Shown: in pieces, positions 1 through 11,051 of the stretch
How the letters are laid out: each line of letters starts with the position of its first letter
Numbering within the stretch: position 1 is the first letter of the stretch
The notes under the pieces: generated by a model
Database searches by the model: none
What the model saw: the letters and a program-made list of their open reading frames with translations, nothing else
Told to the model about the DNA's origin: nothing
Program-made: the position numbers and the translations under genes
Origin: Saussurea involucrata
Taxonomy: Eukaryota > Streptophyta > Magnoliopsida > Asterales > Asteraceae
Direction: 5' to 3'
Assembly (NCBI GenBank): GCA_033807775.1
Contig: CM066318.1
Span: 88,554,879 to 88,618,878 of the forward strand
Length of the DNA stretch: 64,000 nucleotides

Positions 1-722
1 AATGTCTCGCACAAAACCTTTTTCCAAAACAGTTTTCTAGGACACAAATTTCCAAATATGTCCTAAAAACATTGTTTAAAACAATTAAAACTTTGGATGA
101 TCAAAAAGTTTTATGGATTTTTAGTTATTAGAAATTTTCACTCATAGAGCCTCTGCTGAGTTCAACAGAGCCTCAAAGCCTCTGGGAATGCAAATTTTGT
201 ACTAAAGTTCTATCGATCATTTCCAATGTGTTTTCAAACATTTTTGGTAAAGGTGAAAGCTCAGAGGAGATAAAAAGCAGGTTTCAGACCACATAGCTCA
301 TTCCACCACAGAGCTTCTGTCGATTCTTATACTTGGCTTTTTATGGAAATTCTGTAACATGCGGGTTATTTCTGTAAGTGACAGTCATCTGGAAGTAGAA
401 ACGCCCACGTGCTCAGCATTAATGGGCCGCACACGACGTCTAATCGTGTTCTGACACCTCTGACGTGGCAGATTTTCATTGGACGTGCATGCCACACGGT
501 CATCTGAAACGTTGCTACAACTGTAGAACTCGAGTGCGGACCCCAAACCAACATTGAATTCACTTTTTAACCACGGAATTCTATCCGTTTCTACCCCACT
601 ATTTAACCCCGTTTACCTCATTTCCCATTCCTGTTACGAATTTACTGCTATCTTCTTCTCCGGCGAACATTGCAAAACCTACAACTTTTCATATTCTACT
701 CCATTCTTTGAAGAAATCATCA
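1..722 (+). other. P element: pol-ORF2 spacer (partial at left edge)
   Basis: Non-coding AT-rich stretch upstream of the extra ORF of the P Copia element; pol of P would lie to the left of the window. It contains several copies of the P signature word CCTCTG/CAGAG (for example near 150-185, 255, 300 and 456). Short reading frames here have no recognisable similarity. The assignment rests on position: everything from 1 to 6366 is collinear with spacer-ORF2-PPT-LTR, as in the C element at 54620-59127. Confidence 0.6.
406..607 (+). promoter_or_regulatory. Putative internal promoter for P ORF2
   Basis: A G-box CACGTG (406-411), a TGACGTGGCA ACGT-type element (461-470), an inverted CCAAT (ATTGG, about 479-483) and a TATA-like TATTTAA near 600 occur in promoter order about 120-320 bp before the ORF2 start codon. 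Light-, ABA- and stress-responsive bZIP factors bind such ACGT cores. The C element has the same G-box, CCAAT and TATA-like set before its ORF2. That the motifs are present is seen; promoter activity is inference. Confidence 0.35.
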
Positions 723-3700
723 ATGGCTACCACCTCCAACTCTCCGGTGAACTCCCCAGCCCATTCTGAGCACTCACAAAACCCAACAATGGCCGGAAAC
801 TTAGAACAAGACAACTCAGGAGAATCAGTGGCCTTTACTCCGACAACCCACCTGTAAAATTTTCTAGAACATGAGCACTTTGAATGTGTTTTTCCCCTTA
901 AACCTAACAACCACTTTCTTGTTCCTTGAAGAACGGCATTTGAAGAAGAACATGCCATCTTATTAAATATTCTGGAAAACCATTACATATTCCCTCTGCT
1001 AACAAAGAACGTTAAAAGGATACCTGCCAGATACCTCAACCAGTTCTGGCAGAGCTGCTTTTATGACCAAGACAATAGCCAAATCAAGGGCTACATTTCC
1101 AAACCTGGCCAATCTGAATACCTTGAAATCAAGTTCAACAGAACTATGTTCTCCCTTGAGTTTGGCCTACCAACAAGAGGACTTCTGGGAATCAAGAAGT
1201 ACACAGAGGAACCTTCAGATAAAGACCTCTGTTACTTTGCAGAGATGTTGGGCTACAACACCAAGATGAAAAAGAGAAACGATTTCAGAAGCAACAGGTT
1301 CCCCCCTCTGTGGAATACTCTCTTCTCCATCCTCAACAGATGCCTAACTGGAAAAGTGGGCAGCCCAGACCAAACATCTCACCAGATATTGGCAATCATG
1401 TATGGGGTGTACTATGATTTGCCCCTGGACTGTGGTACTCTTATGCTACAGGAGATAGTCAACACCAACGACCACAGGATCTCCTCACAGAGGGCAAAGG
1501 GACCCACAAGTAAAGATCTTCCCCCACTACAATATCAGAGGATCCTTGGGGTACTTCTGGAACCCCTGTTCCTCATAGAAAAATGGTCAATGGAGGGACC
1601 AGTAGTCAAAACCTACCCTATGGCGAAGAACACCTCAACAGAGCACGTGGATGGATACAACTTTTGTAGACCTCTACCAGCATCTCTTCTGACATATGCT
1701 TCTGATGAGCAACTTAGGTTAGCATACATACGCGATCACAGGACTCCAGAACCTAGTCCTGTGACACCCCCGCGTATAAGAGCCCCGTTAGGAACTCAGG
1801 TAGTGGAGCGGATGAGCGATGTGGAATGGGCAGAGGCCTTAGCAAAGAACGAGTAAGTACATGCTCGATTTCACCTTCAGAGAAGCCAGCTAGACACCTC
1901 TGCTTCCAAGAGCAAAACCTCTGCCACTCCCCCCAAAACGAAGAACGCACCCAAGGAAAAGAAAACCAAAGAGGGTACCTCTACAAGCATCGCACAAACC
2001 CATCAATCACCACTACATGAAACCGTGGTTGGATCCTCTGCTCCTTCCCCTCCTCCGAAAGAAAAGAAAAAGAAGAGAAAATCCAATTCTTCTGAGGAGG
2101 GTTCCCCCAAACCAAAATGTAAGAAGAGCAAGAAGAAAACCAAGAAACCCCACACTCCTCTGCAAACCATCGCAGAGGAAGCTGAAATGGAAGAAGAAGC
2201 TCTTGCACAACCTCTGCAATCTCCCACTCCAATACAATATGCAGAGCACACTGACTTCTCTGCATTTCTAGAAAGACCTGACATTGCAGAATCCTTAGAT
2301 ACCTCAGGGTAGAATTGTGAAGCCCTCTCAAATTGGTCAACTGAAAACCCAGACTTCAGAGTCACAGACGTTGATTCTGATTTAGAAGAAGACACCAGAA
2401 CCCCTGAGGGCATTCAGGCGAATACTCCAGAAGTACTCCAAAACCCATTCCTCCACTCCTCTCATCCCATATATGATATACTAAGGAAAAGCCCAGAGGA
2501 TATGGTAGAAGCCGAAGGCAATCGGGCAGAGGTAAAGGCTGCGGACACTGAGAATGAGATAGTGTTAAGGTGTATGGCAGAAGAAGAGGCAAGAAAAGAT
2601 GCCGAAGATAGTAGAGGCACACAACCCCAACCACCTCCCAGTGCAACCCGTATTTCTGACGCCGCCAGTCTAGTGGCAGAAGGTGTCATTGAAACAGAGC
2701 AGCACAGCTCGAGCCCAACCCAAGCAAACCGGACAGAGGAAACTCTTTCCTCCTCTGTGTCATTGATAACCGGGGAAACCATTCCAAGGGAGTCCTCTCC
2801 AAAGACTTTCCTTTATTTCGTGATCAATCGCCCCAGATCACAACAGAAATCCCAACTGAGGAATTTATTTCCTCTGCTATACGCACACACTTAGGACCGA
2901 TCGGCTATTTAGAGGATCCTAGAGAGCACAAAGACAAAGGGACTCTAGACAAGTCCCCAAGTCAACTTAAGGATACTCTTGTACCCACCTATGGAGTGGA
3001 TCAAGACAATGTACTTAACAGAACCCCTATGGAGTCTGAGGCTCAAAAAGCCTCTGCTCGAGGATTAGAGGGAAGTCCTTCCGCTCTCAACATACAAACA
3101 GGAGCGAAAGAAGGCGTCTCAGGAACAGAGACTCACTCTGGTGATAGATTCGTTCTCCCAGAGGTTACATTTAGTCCGCATGTTTCAAGAGATGAGTTCC
3201 AAACCCTTGTCACCTCCGTGGACAACACATTGAAAGGGTTAAAAAGCTATTTTGACTCTTTTGCAGATACCACTTCAAGGGCCATAACTGAACTGACCAC
3301 CAAAGTGGACAACCTATCCACAAAGGTGAAATATGCCTGTGCCCAAATGAACTCGACTGCAACAACCTCTGCTACCAACGTCGCCTCTGCATTCGAGAAA
3401 GCAACAAGCTCTGCCTTCCAGGCCTCTATCAAAGATCTACTTGAAAAGCTAAAGCAAGAGAAATCCCCAACCTCTACGGGCCTTACACCAGAAGATCTAA
3501 AGAAGGCCCTAGAGCATGTCCAGGAACACACTACAAGAGAAACTCTGGCCATGAAGCCCTCCGACTACATGACAAGAGCACAGATCACAGAGCTTGGACA
3601 AAGGATACTCGACCAGATAACCGAATTCATCAAAGCCTTCACCGCTGCCAACGCCAATTACGTCAAAGATTTCCGAACCAGCGTGGGCAAAATGCGCTTC

Positions 3701-5486
3701 AACACAGAGGCAGAGGTCCCATATCTTCTAGGCATCTGCGATGACTTGTGTGCTAAGATGATAGCCGCAGGTGCCTCACAACCCAAAAAGCCAGAAGCAA
3801 CGTGCAGCGAAAAGGGTACAAGATACAAGGGTCAGGATGACTCTGATGATGATTCTGATGGATCATCAGGTCATCCTGAGGGGGAGAAAAGAAGACAAGA
3901 CAAAGCTGCAAACACAGGTTTACCTGCACCACCAATATCAACAGAAACCCTAAACCAAGTACCACAATCTGAAGGAGGATCTCAACAGAAGACCACAAAG
4001 GCAACACCCACCTCTGTGGAAACAACCTCTATACCTGTAGAAGATGTACCATCAGCAGCTCCCAAACCAACAGAACAATTCCAAATCCTCACCTCATCTG
4101 AAGAGGATCAACCATCCCAATCACCAAAACCAAAAGAAGACAAACCCCTCTCACCAACACCAAAAACACCAGAGGAACCCAAACTACCATCTCCCACACC
4201 AGAAGCTGAAAAGAGAAAAACTCCATCTCCCAAACCCAAAGCACCAAAAGAACCCAAAACCAAACCAAGAACCAAAACCTTAGCTCATAAACGAAAATAT
4301 CTGAGCAAATCAACAGAAGCCTCACCAACCAAACCTCAAACCAAACCCACATCACCAACAAAGCCCTCTGACTAACCAACAAAGGCACCCCAATCTAAGC
4401 CCTCAAAAGCACAACTGCCAAAACCAACAGAGGCAATCCAAACCCAAAAAGCAGAAGTACAACAGCCTAAGGCCAAAGACAAGGGAAAGGGAATACTGAC
4501 AGAGGAAGCTAAACCCAAGAGGCCTAAGCATCAACCCACAGAGAAGCTGATGATGAGTGCCTTCGACGCCTTTGTCACCCCCAAACCTGAAGAAGAAGAT
4601 TGGGCTTACGGACTCACACCTCTGTCAACCAATCTCACAATAGATCCCAAGGCTAAGCCATCAGAGGATCGAGTGGCCTAAATAAAAAGCAAAATGGATG
4701 CTCTATGCAGGCCCATGCCTCCACCCGTTGCACCTCCACGACAAATGGAGGAGGTGGTGTACAAGTACTTGTACATCAGAGCTATCAACGATCCTCTGCC
4801 ACCATCCATTCTGAACCCTGAATTACTTAAGAAGCTCGAAGATGTCTTCAATAGAACATCAGCCAAACCTGTCAAACAAGTCTACTCAACCTCTAAAATT
4901 GACAAAGTCATATACTGCAAGCTTTCTAGCACTAGAGGCACTCAGATCCACTACAACATCTACAAAGTCAAAAGGATGGACAGAACCGAGAACCAATTCT
5001 CAGATGCTGATCTGAGGAACCTAAGCCCCTATGACTTGCCCGATCTTCTGAGCTGGGCAAGAAAGAACTACAACACCAGACTTGAAGTTCAGAGGGCATA
5101 TAGGGTGATCAAGAAAGCAATGCGCGAAATACTTCTGATGTATAGCATGACTGACTCCCAAGTAGGACTCAACCTCGGAGTAAAACAAATAAGACTCCCA
5201 CCACCAGAAGATGACTGCCCCTCCTTTGCAATACCAAACTACATCATAACATTTCCTAGAGATTGATTGCCAGAAGTATGAAACAAGCTCTCTGATAGAG
5301 TTCAGAGCCAATCTTATGAAGCACAGAGGAACATAGTTCATGGATCAAGCACTAGCCGACAGATTAAAAAAGGTCATCGAATCCGTCATCAACTTCAGAA
5401 ACCTCTGCATCAAATTCTATCATGAACTCAAAAGTGGAGGAATCGACAACTGGAAATTCAACGATTTCCCAAATGCCAGAGTCTGA
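723..5486 (+). pseudogene. P ORF2: extra ORF of a Copia retrotransposon (putative plant transposon protein), degenerate
   Basis: Frame from the ATG at 723. The N-terminal part has a conserved hydrophobic/aromatic fold containing 'ARYLNQFW', matching 'VIYLQQFW' in C ORF2 at 56112 onward, then an FPPLWNTLFSILNRCLTG segment typical of the plant-transposon-protein domain found behind pol in SIRE/Athila-type elements. A long acidic and K/P/S-rich linker follows (about 1900-4650, with SPKPK/PTPKTPEEPK repeats), then a conserved C-terminal region (4694-5486). Function is unknown; I see no transmembrane segment, so an envelope role is unsupported. Lesions: stops at 855, 927, 1854, 2310, 4373, 4679 and 5334, a frameshift near 2795, and a GATTGATT duplication at 5261-5268. 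The C-terminal 73 codons are repeated without the 5334 stop at 15410-15631. CCTCTG/CAGAGG words recur throughout the coding region. Confidence 0.75.
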
Positions 5487-5668
5487 TCTCCTCAATTTTC
5501 CTCTGCTTACTTTTCATATCATGCACTATAATCGAATGTAAGTGCCTCAGGCTTAACCTTATATGAAGAGTAAACTTTCAACAGAGGTCAAAAAGCCTCT
5601 TGTCGTGTACTTAGCCAAGAAAACCATGCACTTTCCAATTTTTTATTTTTCAATACTTAGGGGGAGAT
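5487..5668 (+). other. P 3' untranslated region with polypurine tract
   Basis: Short non-coding stretch after the ORF2 stop, ending in AGGGGGAGAT (5659-5668) directly against the LTR start TGTTAGCTCC. This is the expected plus-strand priming polypurine tract of a Copia element. The second copy at 15632-15813 has a slightly altered tract (AGGGAGAGAT). Confidence 0.8.
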
Positions 5669-6366
5669 TGTTAGCTCCAAATTCTACACTTAAAGAAGTA
5701 TTGAAAAATAGGCTAAGTATAAAGTCATCGGCAGAGGCCTCTGCCAAGACACCGAAGCGAAGATCCAAGACATTCTCAAAGGACAAGGCCACAGAGCCTC
5801 TGTCACACTTTACAGAGCCTCTGTGGTATGAAGACTAAAGACTTAGAAGATTATCTGAAGATACAAACAAAGACGATCGTGCTCCTCACATTCTCTGTTG
5901 TACGAAGATCATGAAGATCATTCATACAAGGTGTGCCCTACACATTCCACGTGTCAACCTCTGATGGGTTACAGCCTTTGCAGATTGCGACGCACTACAT
6001 TAACGTTGTACCTGTGGCAGATCATGATGTTGTATTTGTACCCTTTGTACTACTTGTCTCCAAATTGCCCCCTGTAGATCAGTATAAATAGAAGGCTCAT
6101 GTTGAGCTCTTCTATCAACTTTTGCACGACACACACACCTTTAGAGCAGAATTCATATTATACCTTCAGTGTTCTTGGTGTTCTTATTTTAATCAACACA
6201 AAGTGAATCTTTGAGTTAATCTCGTGTTAATTTGTACTTTGTTTATTTGATGTAGTGTGTTTTTCTACCTAAGAATATCTCTTTAGTTCGTTAAAACGCT
6301 TCTGCACTATTATTTGTTTGAACTAATAGATATTTATATCATTGTTGAGTAATATCGGGATCAACA
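5669..6366 (+). repeat. P 3' LTR, copy 1 (698 bp)
   Basis: Starts TGTTAG right after the polypurine tract and ends ATCAACA, giving a TGTT...AACA terminal inverted repeat. The end is exact: the next base resumes G reverse transcriptase on the opposite strand. It carries a G-box CCACGTGTCA (5947-5956) and TATAAATA (6083-6090), so a promoter, and perfect palindromes built from CAGAGG/CCTCTG (5730-5745 and 5793-5824). The same 698-bp LTR is at 15814-16511, about 2% different by eye. The 5' LTR is outside the window. The adjacent AAGCG (6367-6371) should be the target duplication. Confidence 0.88.
6083..6090 (+). promoter_or_regulatory. TATA box of the P LTR
   Basis: TATAAATA about 415 bp into the LTR, with a G-box about 130 bp upstream. 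The same arrangement is kept in the second LTR copy (TATAAATA at 16228-16235). Confidence 0.6.
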
Positions 6367-7585
6367 AAGCGGTCAACGACGTAGCTATACGAGAGAAGTC
6401 TTGAATGAACTTCCGGTAGTAGCCCGCTAAACCAAGTAAACTCCTTACCTTAGATGGTGATCTCGGTGGTTCCCATCCTCTAATGGCCTCTACCTTGGCC
6501 GGATCCACCTTGATACCCTCTCCCGACACCACGTGTCCCAAAAATTAGACTTCCCTAAGCCATAACTCACACTTAGAGAATTTTGCAAACATCTTCTCTG
6601 GCCGCAACAGTTCTAGCACAAAGCGAAGATGTTCTTCGTGCTCATTCCGGGATCGGAATAGATGAGTATGTCGTCGATGAGCACGATCACACACTTTTCT
6701 AACAGCGCACTGCACACCCGATTCATTAAATCAATGAATACCACCGGAGCATTAGTCAACCCAAAGGGCATGACTAGAAACTCGTAATACCCGTACCTCG
6801 TGCGAAAAGCTGTCTTCGGCACATCTTCTTCCCTTACCTTCAACTGGTGATAACCGGACCTCAAATCTATCATCGAGACATAGCAAACAGTACCTTCTCC
6901 CCCTCCGCACACTTGCTTGTATTGAAAGCCAGTTCCATCTCACGGACCCACCTCATTGCCAAACTGGTTTGCACTCCTCACTGAAGGACGGGGGTTTGCA
7001 CGACGCAAAAGTCTTGAAAGTGCACCCTTTGGTTGCCTTTGACTCATTAGCCACGAAGGGAGTTGACATCGAATAATCTCCTACCACCGTCGGAGGTACG
7101 CTAGACACTTCAGTCTTTGTCTCGTTTCCACTCTTTGATCGTCCTCCCGACGTGGTCTTTACCTGGTTCTCCAGTAGTGCTTGCAGATTCTCTTGCAGCT
7201 TACCCATCTCAGTAGTGAACTTTTCCTCGGTCACAAAAGTCTGGTTTCGCCTCGGGCTTTTTGACTGACTTCTCCTTACCGAAGCGGTACTCTCGGTTTG
7301 GGACGGATCACGCACCTCCGGTGCTCCAGCACTCTTAGTCCGATGGGCGGTCGACGCTTTCTTCCCACCTCATGTCACCATACAAGTTCCTACTGCCTAG
7401 GTGGCAGCTCGTCGGGGTGCCCTTCCTCGACCCCTTCCATGGCCTCCGCCCCTTCCGCAGGTAGCCGTCTGCCTCGAAGGATTCAGTAGTCTGTCCTCCA
7501 GAATTTCCTCCATGCGGATTTCTCCCGCAACCGACATGGTGCCCACAACTGGCACAGATCTACTTCTCATACTTCGCTCTGACAT
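6367..7585 (-). pseudogene. G gag/RT remnant fused by deletion
   Basis: Reads right to left: gag starts MSERSMRS at about 7585 with a basic, Gly/Arg-rich head and the 'TSGGRSKSGNETK' linker. It is joined at 6877-6878 straight to the RT block 'MIDLRSGYHQLKV'. The RT core ends in a LIDDILIYS catalytic motif near 6680, and the tail (MGHVVSGEGIKVDP..., YYRKFIQDFSRIATSLTAL) runs to 6367. A stop in the gag head (near 7398) and frameshifts are present. The deletion join shares GA with both parental sequences. It is dead; no protease or zinc knuckle remains. Confidence 0.8.
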
Positions 7586-7868
7586 TCTTGAATACTTAAA
7601 CATCACACGATAACACAACCTAACCTCAATCCCAAAATAACAAGGCAAGAATAAGCACCATCATGAACCTATAAATTCACAATTACACTGGCCAGGTGTA
7701 ATTCGGAACTTACCTTACATGATAGTTCTCACCACCCTATTATTCACGTTTCCCAGTGAGGTCTTCCTAGGCCTTCCTACTTTCTCAGTTGTACTCCCTA
7801 GTTCCTACAGTTTAAGTTTAGGCCCATCCGGTCACCTAAATCTCTTAAACTAGGGCTTTGATACCAAC
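7586..7868 (-). other. G leader and PBS, copy 1
   Basis: Untranslated leader between LTR and gag. The PBS is read on the minus strand at 7867-7853 as TTGGTATCAAAGCCC, one change away from the initiator-Met PBS core TTGGTATCAGAGCCC seen intact in copy 2. The LTR ends 1 nt before it (TTGTTACA, 7869). Confidence 0.75.
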
Positions 7869-9311
7869 TGTAACAACCCACACCAAACCAGTCAAAACAA
7901 GACATCATATTTAAAATAAAACTGCCAAACATGGCCCACAATCTCACAAAGTCAAAATTCAAAACTTGGGTTTGCGGAACAAACCCTAATTACAACTGAG
8001 AAAAATTAACTATTAATTAGAAGAAGAAAGTCTTCTAATTCTACTAAGCATGCCCGCATTTCACATCTTCTCATTTCCACTAGCAGAACCCTCCCTAACC
8101 TGCTTACCTGAAAGAGTTTCAGTTTGGAAAATGCGAGGGTTAGACCACAAGGTCTAGTGAAATCCCTTAAACAACATTCACGCCATAAATAATATTTAAA
8201 AGAGTTTACGGAAATCATTTAAGCATTAACTGATCTTGTAAGTTAACATCAACAAACATATAACTGTCATTCCTCGTCTGCTCACGCTCACACCTTTGAC
8301 TTGATCTCGGGCACACACCCGCCCTGGGGAACAGACTGAATATGTTCAATTATTCCATATGGGACACACTCCCCATATACAAAATAACATCAACTTTATA
8401 GCATGCATGATAAATCAAATGCAACCACACAGTCCAAGTATAAATGTACAAGTAAACAAACAAGTACCATCAAGCTTTGGTTTAGAAAACTCACCTGAAG
8501 TCCACACTAAGAAAGCTCACCCACCAACGTTTAACTTCTACCCGCACCTACAATTGTACCCCACACACATGACTAATTAAGTATTACAGAAAACCCCGGA
8601 TAAAATTACTCGAGTTCCGGATCCAAGTCCGGATTCCGACGCACTCCCGGTTCCCACCGGGTTCCAGTGCGCTTCCGGTTCCCTTGGGTTCCGGTTCCTA
8701 TGGGTTTCGGTTCCTTTGGTTTCGGTTCCATTGGGTTCTGGTTCCTATGGGTTCTGGTTCCTTGGGTTCCGGTTCCATTGGGTTCCGGTTCCTATGGGTT
8801 CCGGTTCCTTTGGTTCCGGTTCCATTGGGTTTCGGTTCCTACGAACGCTGTGAGTTTCGATCGAAACAATCGCTTCGCACCCGAATCCACCTAGGTGTTA
8901 ACCATTAACATAGAGAATATTGATACCGATCATTCTTAGCAGCTAAACCATCCAATTTAACACCACACGAATTATGAAGAACACACAGAGTCTCTATTTC
9001 CTTTCTTTCTAACTGAATAACACAAAACCCAGATTCTATCACTCTAGACCTTAAGATTAGATTGCAAAGGAGAAAGAATTGAGGATTACCTTGCAAGTTG
9101 ATTCCACACACACAATCTGGCGAATCCCAAATCGTCTCCACTCCTTGATGATTTTGCACCCACTTATCGCACCTCAGCCACACACTGTGTTCTTGAGAAA
9201 TTTAGGATCCCTAGGGTTTTACACCTATTTATACACTTCCCAAAGCACACCAAATTTTCCCCCTTTTTCACACTTTACACCCTATAATTAATATTTATTC
9301 ACAAAAGGACA
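7869..9311 (-). repeat. G 5' LTR, copy 1 (1,443 bp)
   Basis: On the minus strand it begins TGTCCTTTTG (9311) and ends TTGTTACA (7869), immediately before the PBS. It contains the GGTTCC minisatellite at about 8674-8841. The copy at 19656-21100 is 1,445 bp and nearly identical. The X integrase reading frame resumes at 9312, so the outer boundary is exact to within a base or two. Short frames within it, including the repetitive FGSYGFRFLW-type peptides, are not genes. Confidence 0.82.
8674..8841. repeat. GGTTCC minisatellite in the G LTR
   Basis: About ten imperfect units of roughly 16 bp, CGGTTCCTATGGGTTC and variants. The variable middle cycles TATGGG, TTTGG, CATTGGG about three times, so there is a higher-order period of three units (about 47 bp). 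It is conserved at 20461-20628 in the second copy with a few substitutions. Confidence 0.9.
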
Positions 9312-10807
9312 TGGTTATTACATGCATCAGGTCTGAATTTTCCAATTCCAAACTTAACTCTTATTTTAAAAATAAAGGCATCATCCATCGAACCTCTTGT
9401 GTTTATACCCTACAAAAAATGGGGTTGTGGAACGCAAACATCCACACTTACTTAACGTAGCTAGGGCTCTTATGTTTCAGGGGGTGTACCTCTTAACATG
9501 TGGGGAGAATGTATTCTTATGGCTACATATTTGATAAATAGGACCTCTGCATCTATTTTAAATGGTTAGTGTCCCTATGAACTTGTCCATGGCTTCAAAC
9601 CTGTCCTTACTCATCTTAGGAACTTTGGGTGTTTGTGTTTTGCTGTTATACCTAATTTGACTGATAAATTTTCATCCAGATCTGAAAAGTGTATTCTATT
9701 GGGATATGCAAATTCCCAAAAGGGATATAGACTATATAGTTTGGACTCAAAGAAAATTTTAGTTTCCCGTGACGTCAAATTTTATGAAAACGTTTTTCCA
9801 TACAAGATGAGTTTGGACAAGTCTTTTAAGCAAAATAATGGAAACTTAAATACCCTGAATTTCTTTGATTTTTTTATTGAAACTACTGATGATTGTATTG
9901 ATTCACCTCCCAATGATGAAAGTGGGAACCCATTCTTAGATGAAGCTCTTAGTGGCCATAGTCAACTAGGTAGCCCTAGTAAAGCTGACAGTAGGCTGCC
10001 TCTAAGAAGGTCAAATGACTGCATTAGTCAAGGCACATCCATGCCATATGAGAGTGACCTTGAACAACATATAGGTTGGCAGCCTCTGAGTAGCACCGAT
10101 GTGGCTGCCAGTAGGCCATGTGATGCTAATATTGAAACGGTTAATGATCAAAATTTGGGTTCCAATTCCGAGGGAAATCTGTCCCAACCTTCCTCTTCTT
10201 CTTCTCACTCTTCTAGAAAATCTGCAAGGGTGTCAAAATTTTCAAGAAAGTTTGATGACTTTGTGGTTGAGGAAAGGTTAAATATGAGATAAAAAGTGTT
10301 GTGAATTATTCCTGTCTTAGCAATGAGAATTTTTGTTTTTTTTTTCTAGTCTTAATAAATCGGTTGAACACAAAACTTTTTAAAGAGGCTTGTAATCATA
10401 ATAACTGGATAGTCGCTATGCATGAGGAAATGGAAGCCCTTCATAGAAATGGAACATGGATAGTTACTGATTTACCTAATAATAAAAAATCTATAGGATG
10501 TAAATTGATCTATACAATCAAATAAAAGTCTACGGGTGAAATAGAGCAATATCAGGCTAGACTTGTTGCTAAGGGATATAGTCAAAGAGAGGGTATTGAC
10601 TATGATGAGACCTTTTCTCCGGTGGTTAAAATGGTAACAGTAAGGTGTATTATTTCTTTAGCTATCCAATTTAAATGGAGTCTGTGTCAATTAGATTATA
10701 ATAATGTTTTTTTGTATAGGGATTTGTCTGAAGAGGTTTACATGACATTACCTAATGGTTATTATAATTCTGATGATCATAGAGTATGTAAACTTGTTAA
10801 ATCCCTT
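9312..10807 (+). pseudogene. X element copy 1: Ale/Retrofit-like Copia pol fragment (integrase-RT)
   Basis: Starts mid-integrase, where G inserted: the VYTPQ.NGVVERKHPHLLNVARALMFQG block with the catalytic glutamate, then the integrase C-terminal core (KCILLGYANSQKGYRLYSLDSKK, SRDVKFYE). Next come an acidic/Ser-rich linker, the RT N-terminus (NNWIVAMHEEMEALHRNGTW, ARLVAKGYSQREGIDYDETFSPVVK) and 'LPNGYY'. It breaks off at 'KLVKSL', where the C LTR begins (10808). The catalytic YVDD and RNase H are not in the window. Stops and frameshifts occur near 9530, 10290 and 10522. CCCTT (10803-10807) is the probable target duplication of C. Copy 2 is at 21101-22595. Confidence 0.82.
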
Positions 10808-11036
10808 TGTTAGTGCCAAATATTTACCTAATTGTATCAAGTTGAGGGTCTAATTCGTAACTTTGTTATTTACATAGTATAAATAGGATTTATCTTGTAT
10901 TTTCCTATTATGTCATTCCAAGTACTATTGATTTTCACTCTAGATTCATCATATTGTACTATGAGATTATTGAGCTAATGAGAGGGATGACATCTCCAAG
11001 ATATTCATTGTGTTGATTGCTTGTTCTAGGATCACA
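10808..11036 (+). repeat. C element 5' LTR, copy 1 (229 bp)
   Basis: Begins TGTTAGTGCC where the X reverse transcriptase frame breaks and ends GGATCACA, 1 nt before a PBS-like site. TATAAATA lies at 10878-10885. The same 229-bp block is at 22596-22824. This is very short for a SIRE-like element. No third copy (the 3' LTR) is present in the window, which fits truncation of the right end by Athila2. Confidence 0.72.
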
Positions 11037-11037
11037 A

Positions 11038-11051
11038 TTGGTATCATAGCC
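11038..11051 (+). other. C primer-binding site, copy 1
   Basis: TTGGTATCATAGCC, one mismatch from the initiator-Met PBS TTGGTATCAGAGCC, directly behind the LTR end. Copy 2 is at 22826-22839. C copies 3 and 4 lack LTR and PBS because their units start downstream of it. Confidence 0.7.

Larger units (their letters stand above)
6367..9311 (-). mobile_element. G element copy 1: truncated Ty3-type LTR retrotransposon
   Basis: On the minus strand, in order: a 5' LTR (9311 down to 7869), PBS, gag N-terminus, and a reverse transcriptase fragment that stops at 6367 where the P LTR begins. RNase H, integrase and the 3' LTR are missing from the window because P inserted here. Compared with copy 2 it has lost 1,641 bp spanning the gag C-terminus, zinc knuckles, protease and RT N-terminus. 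It interrupts the integrase of X, whose sequence resumes at 9312. Confidence 0.85.

Noticed and set aside
2003..2413. Minus-strand frames over P ORF2 (also 4089-4388 and 3753-4025)
   Set aside because: Shadows of the K/P/E-rich linker; the plus strand carries the conserved domains and stays open longer.
723..5486. True envelope gene in P (and in C and Athila)
   Set aside because: No signal peptide, transmembrane helix or cysteine pattern of a fusion protein is visible; only the position behind pol would suggest it.
8667..8908. Open frames with repeated FGSYGFRFLWF-type peptides
   Set aside because: They are translations of the GGTTCC minisatellite in an LTR, on the strand opposite to the element, and no homologous protein is recognised.
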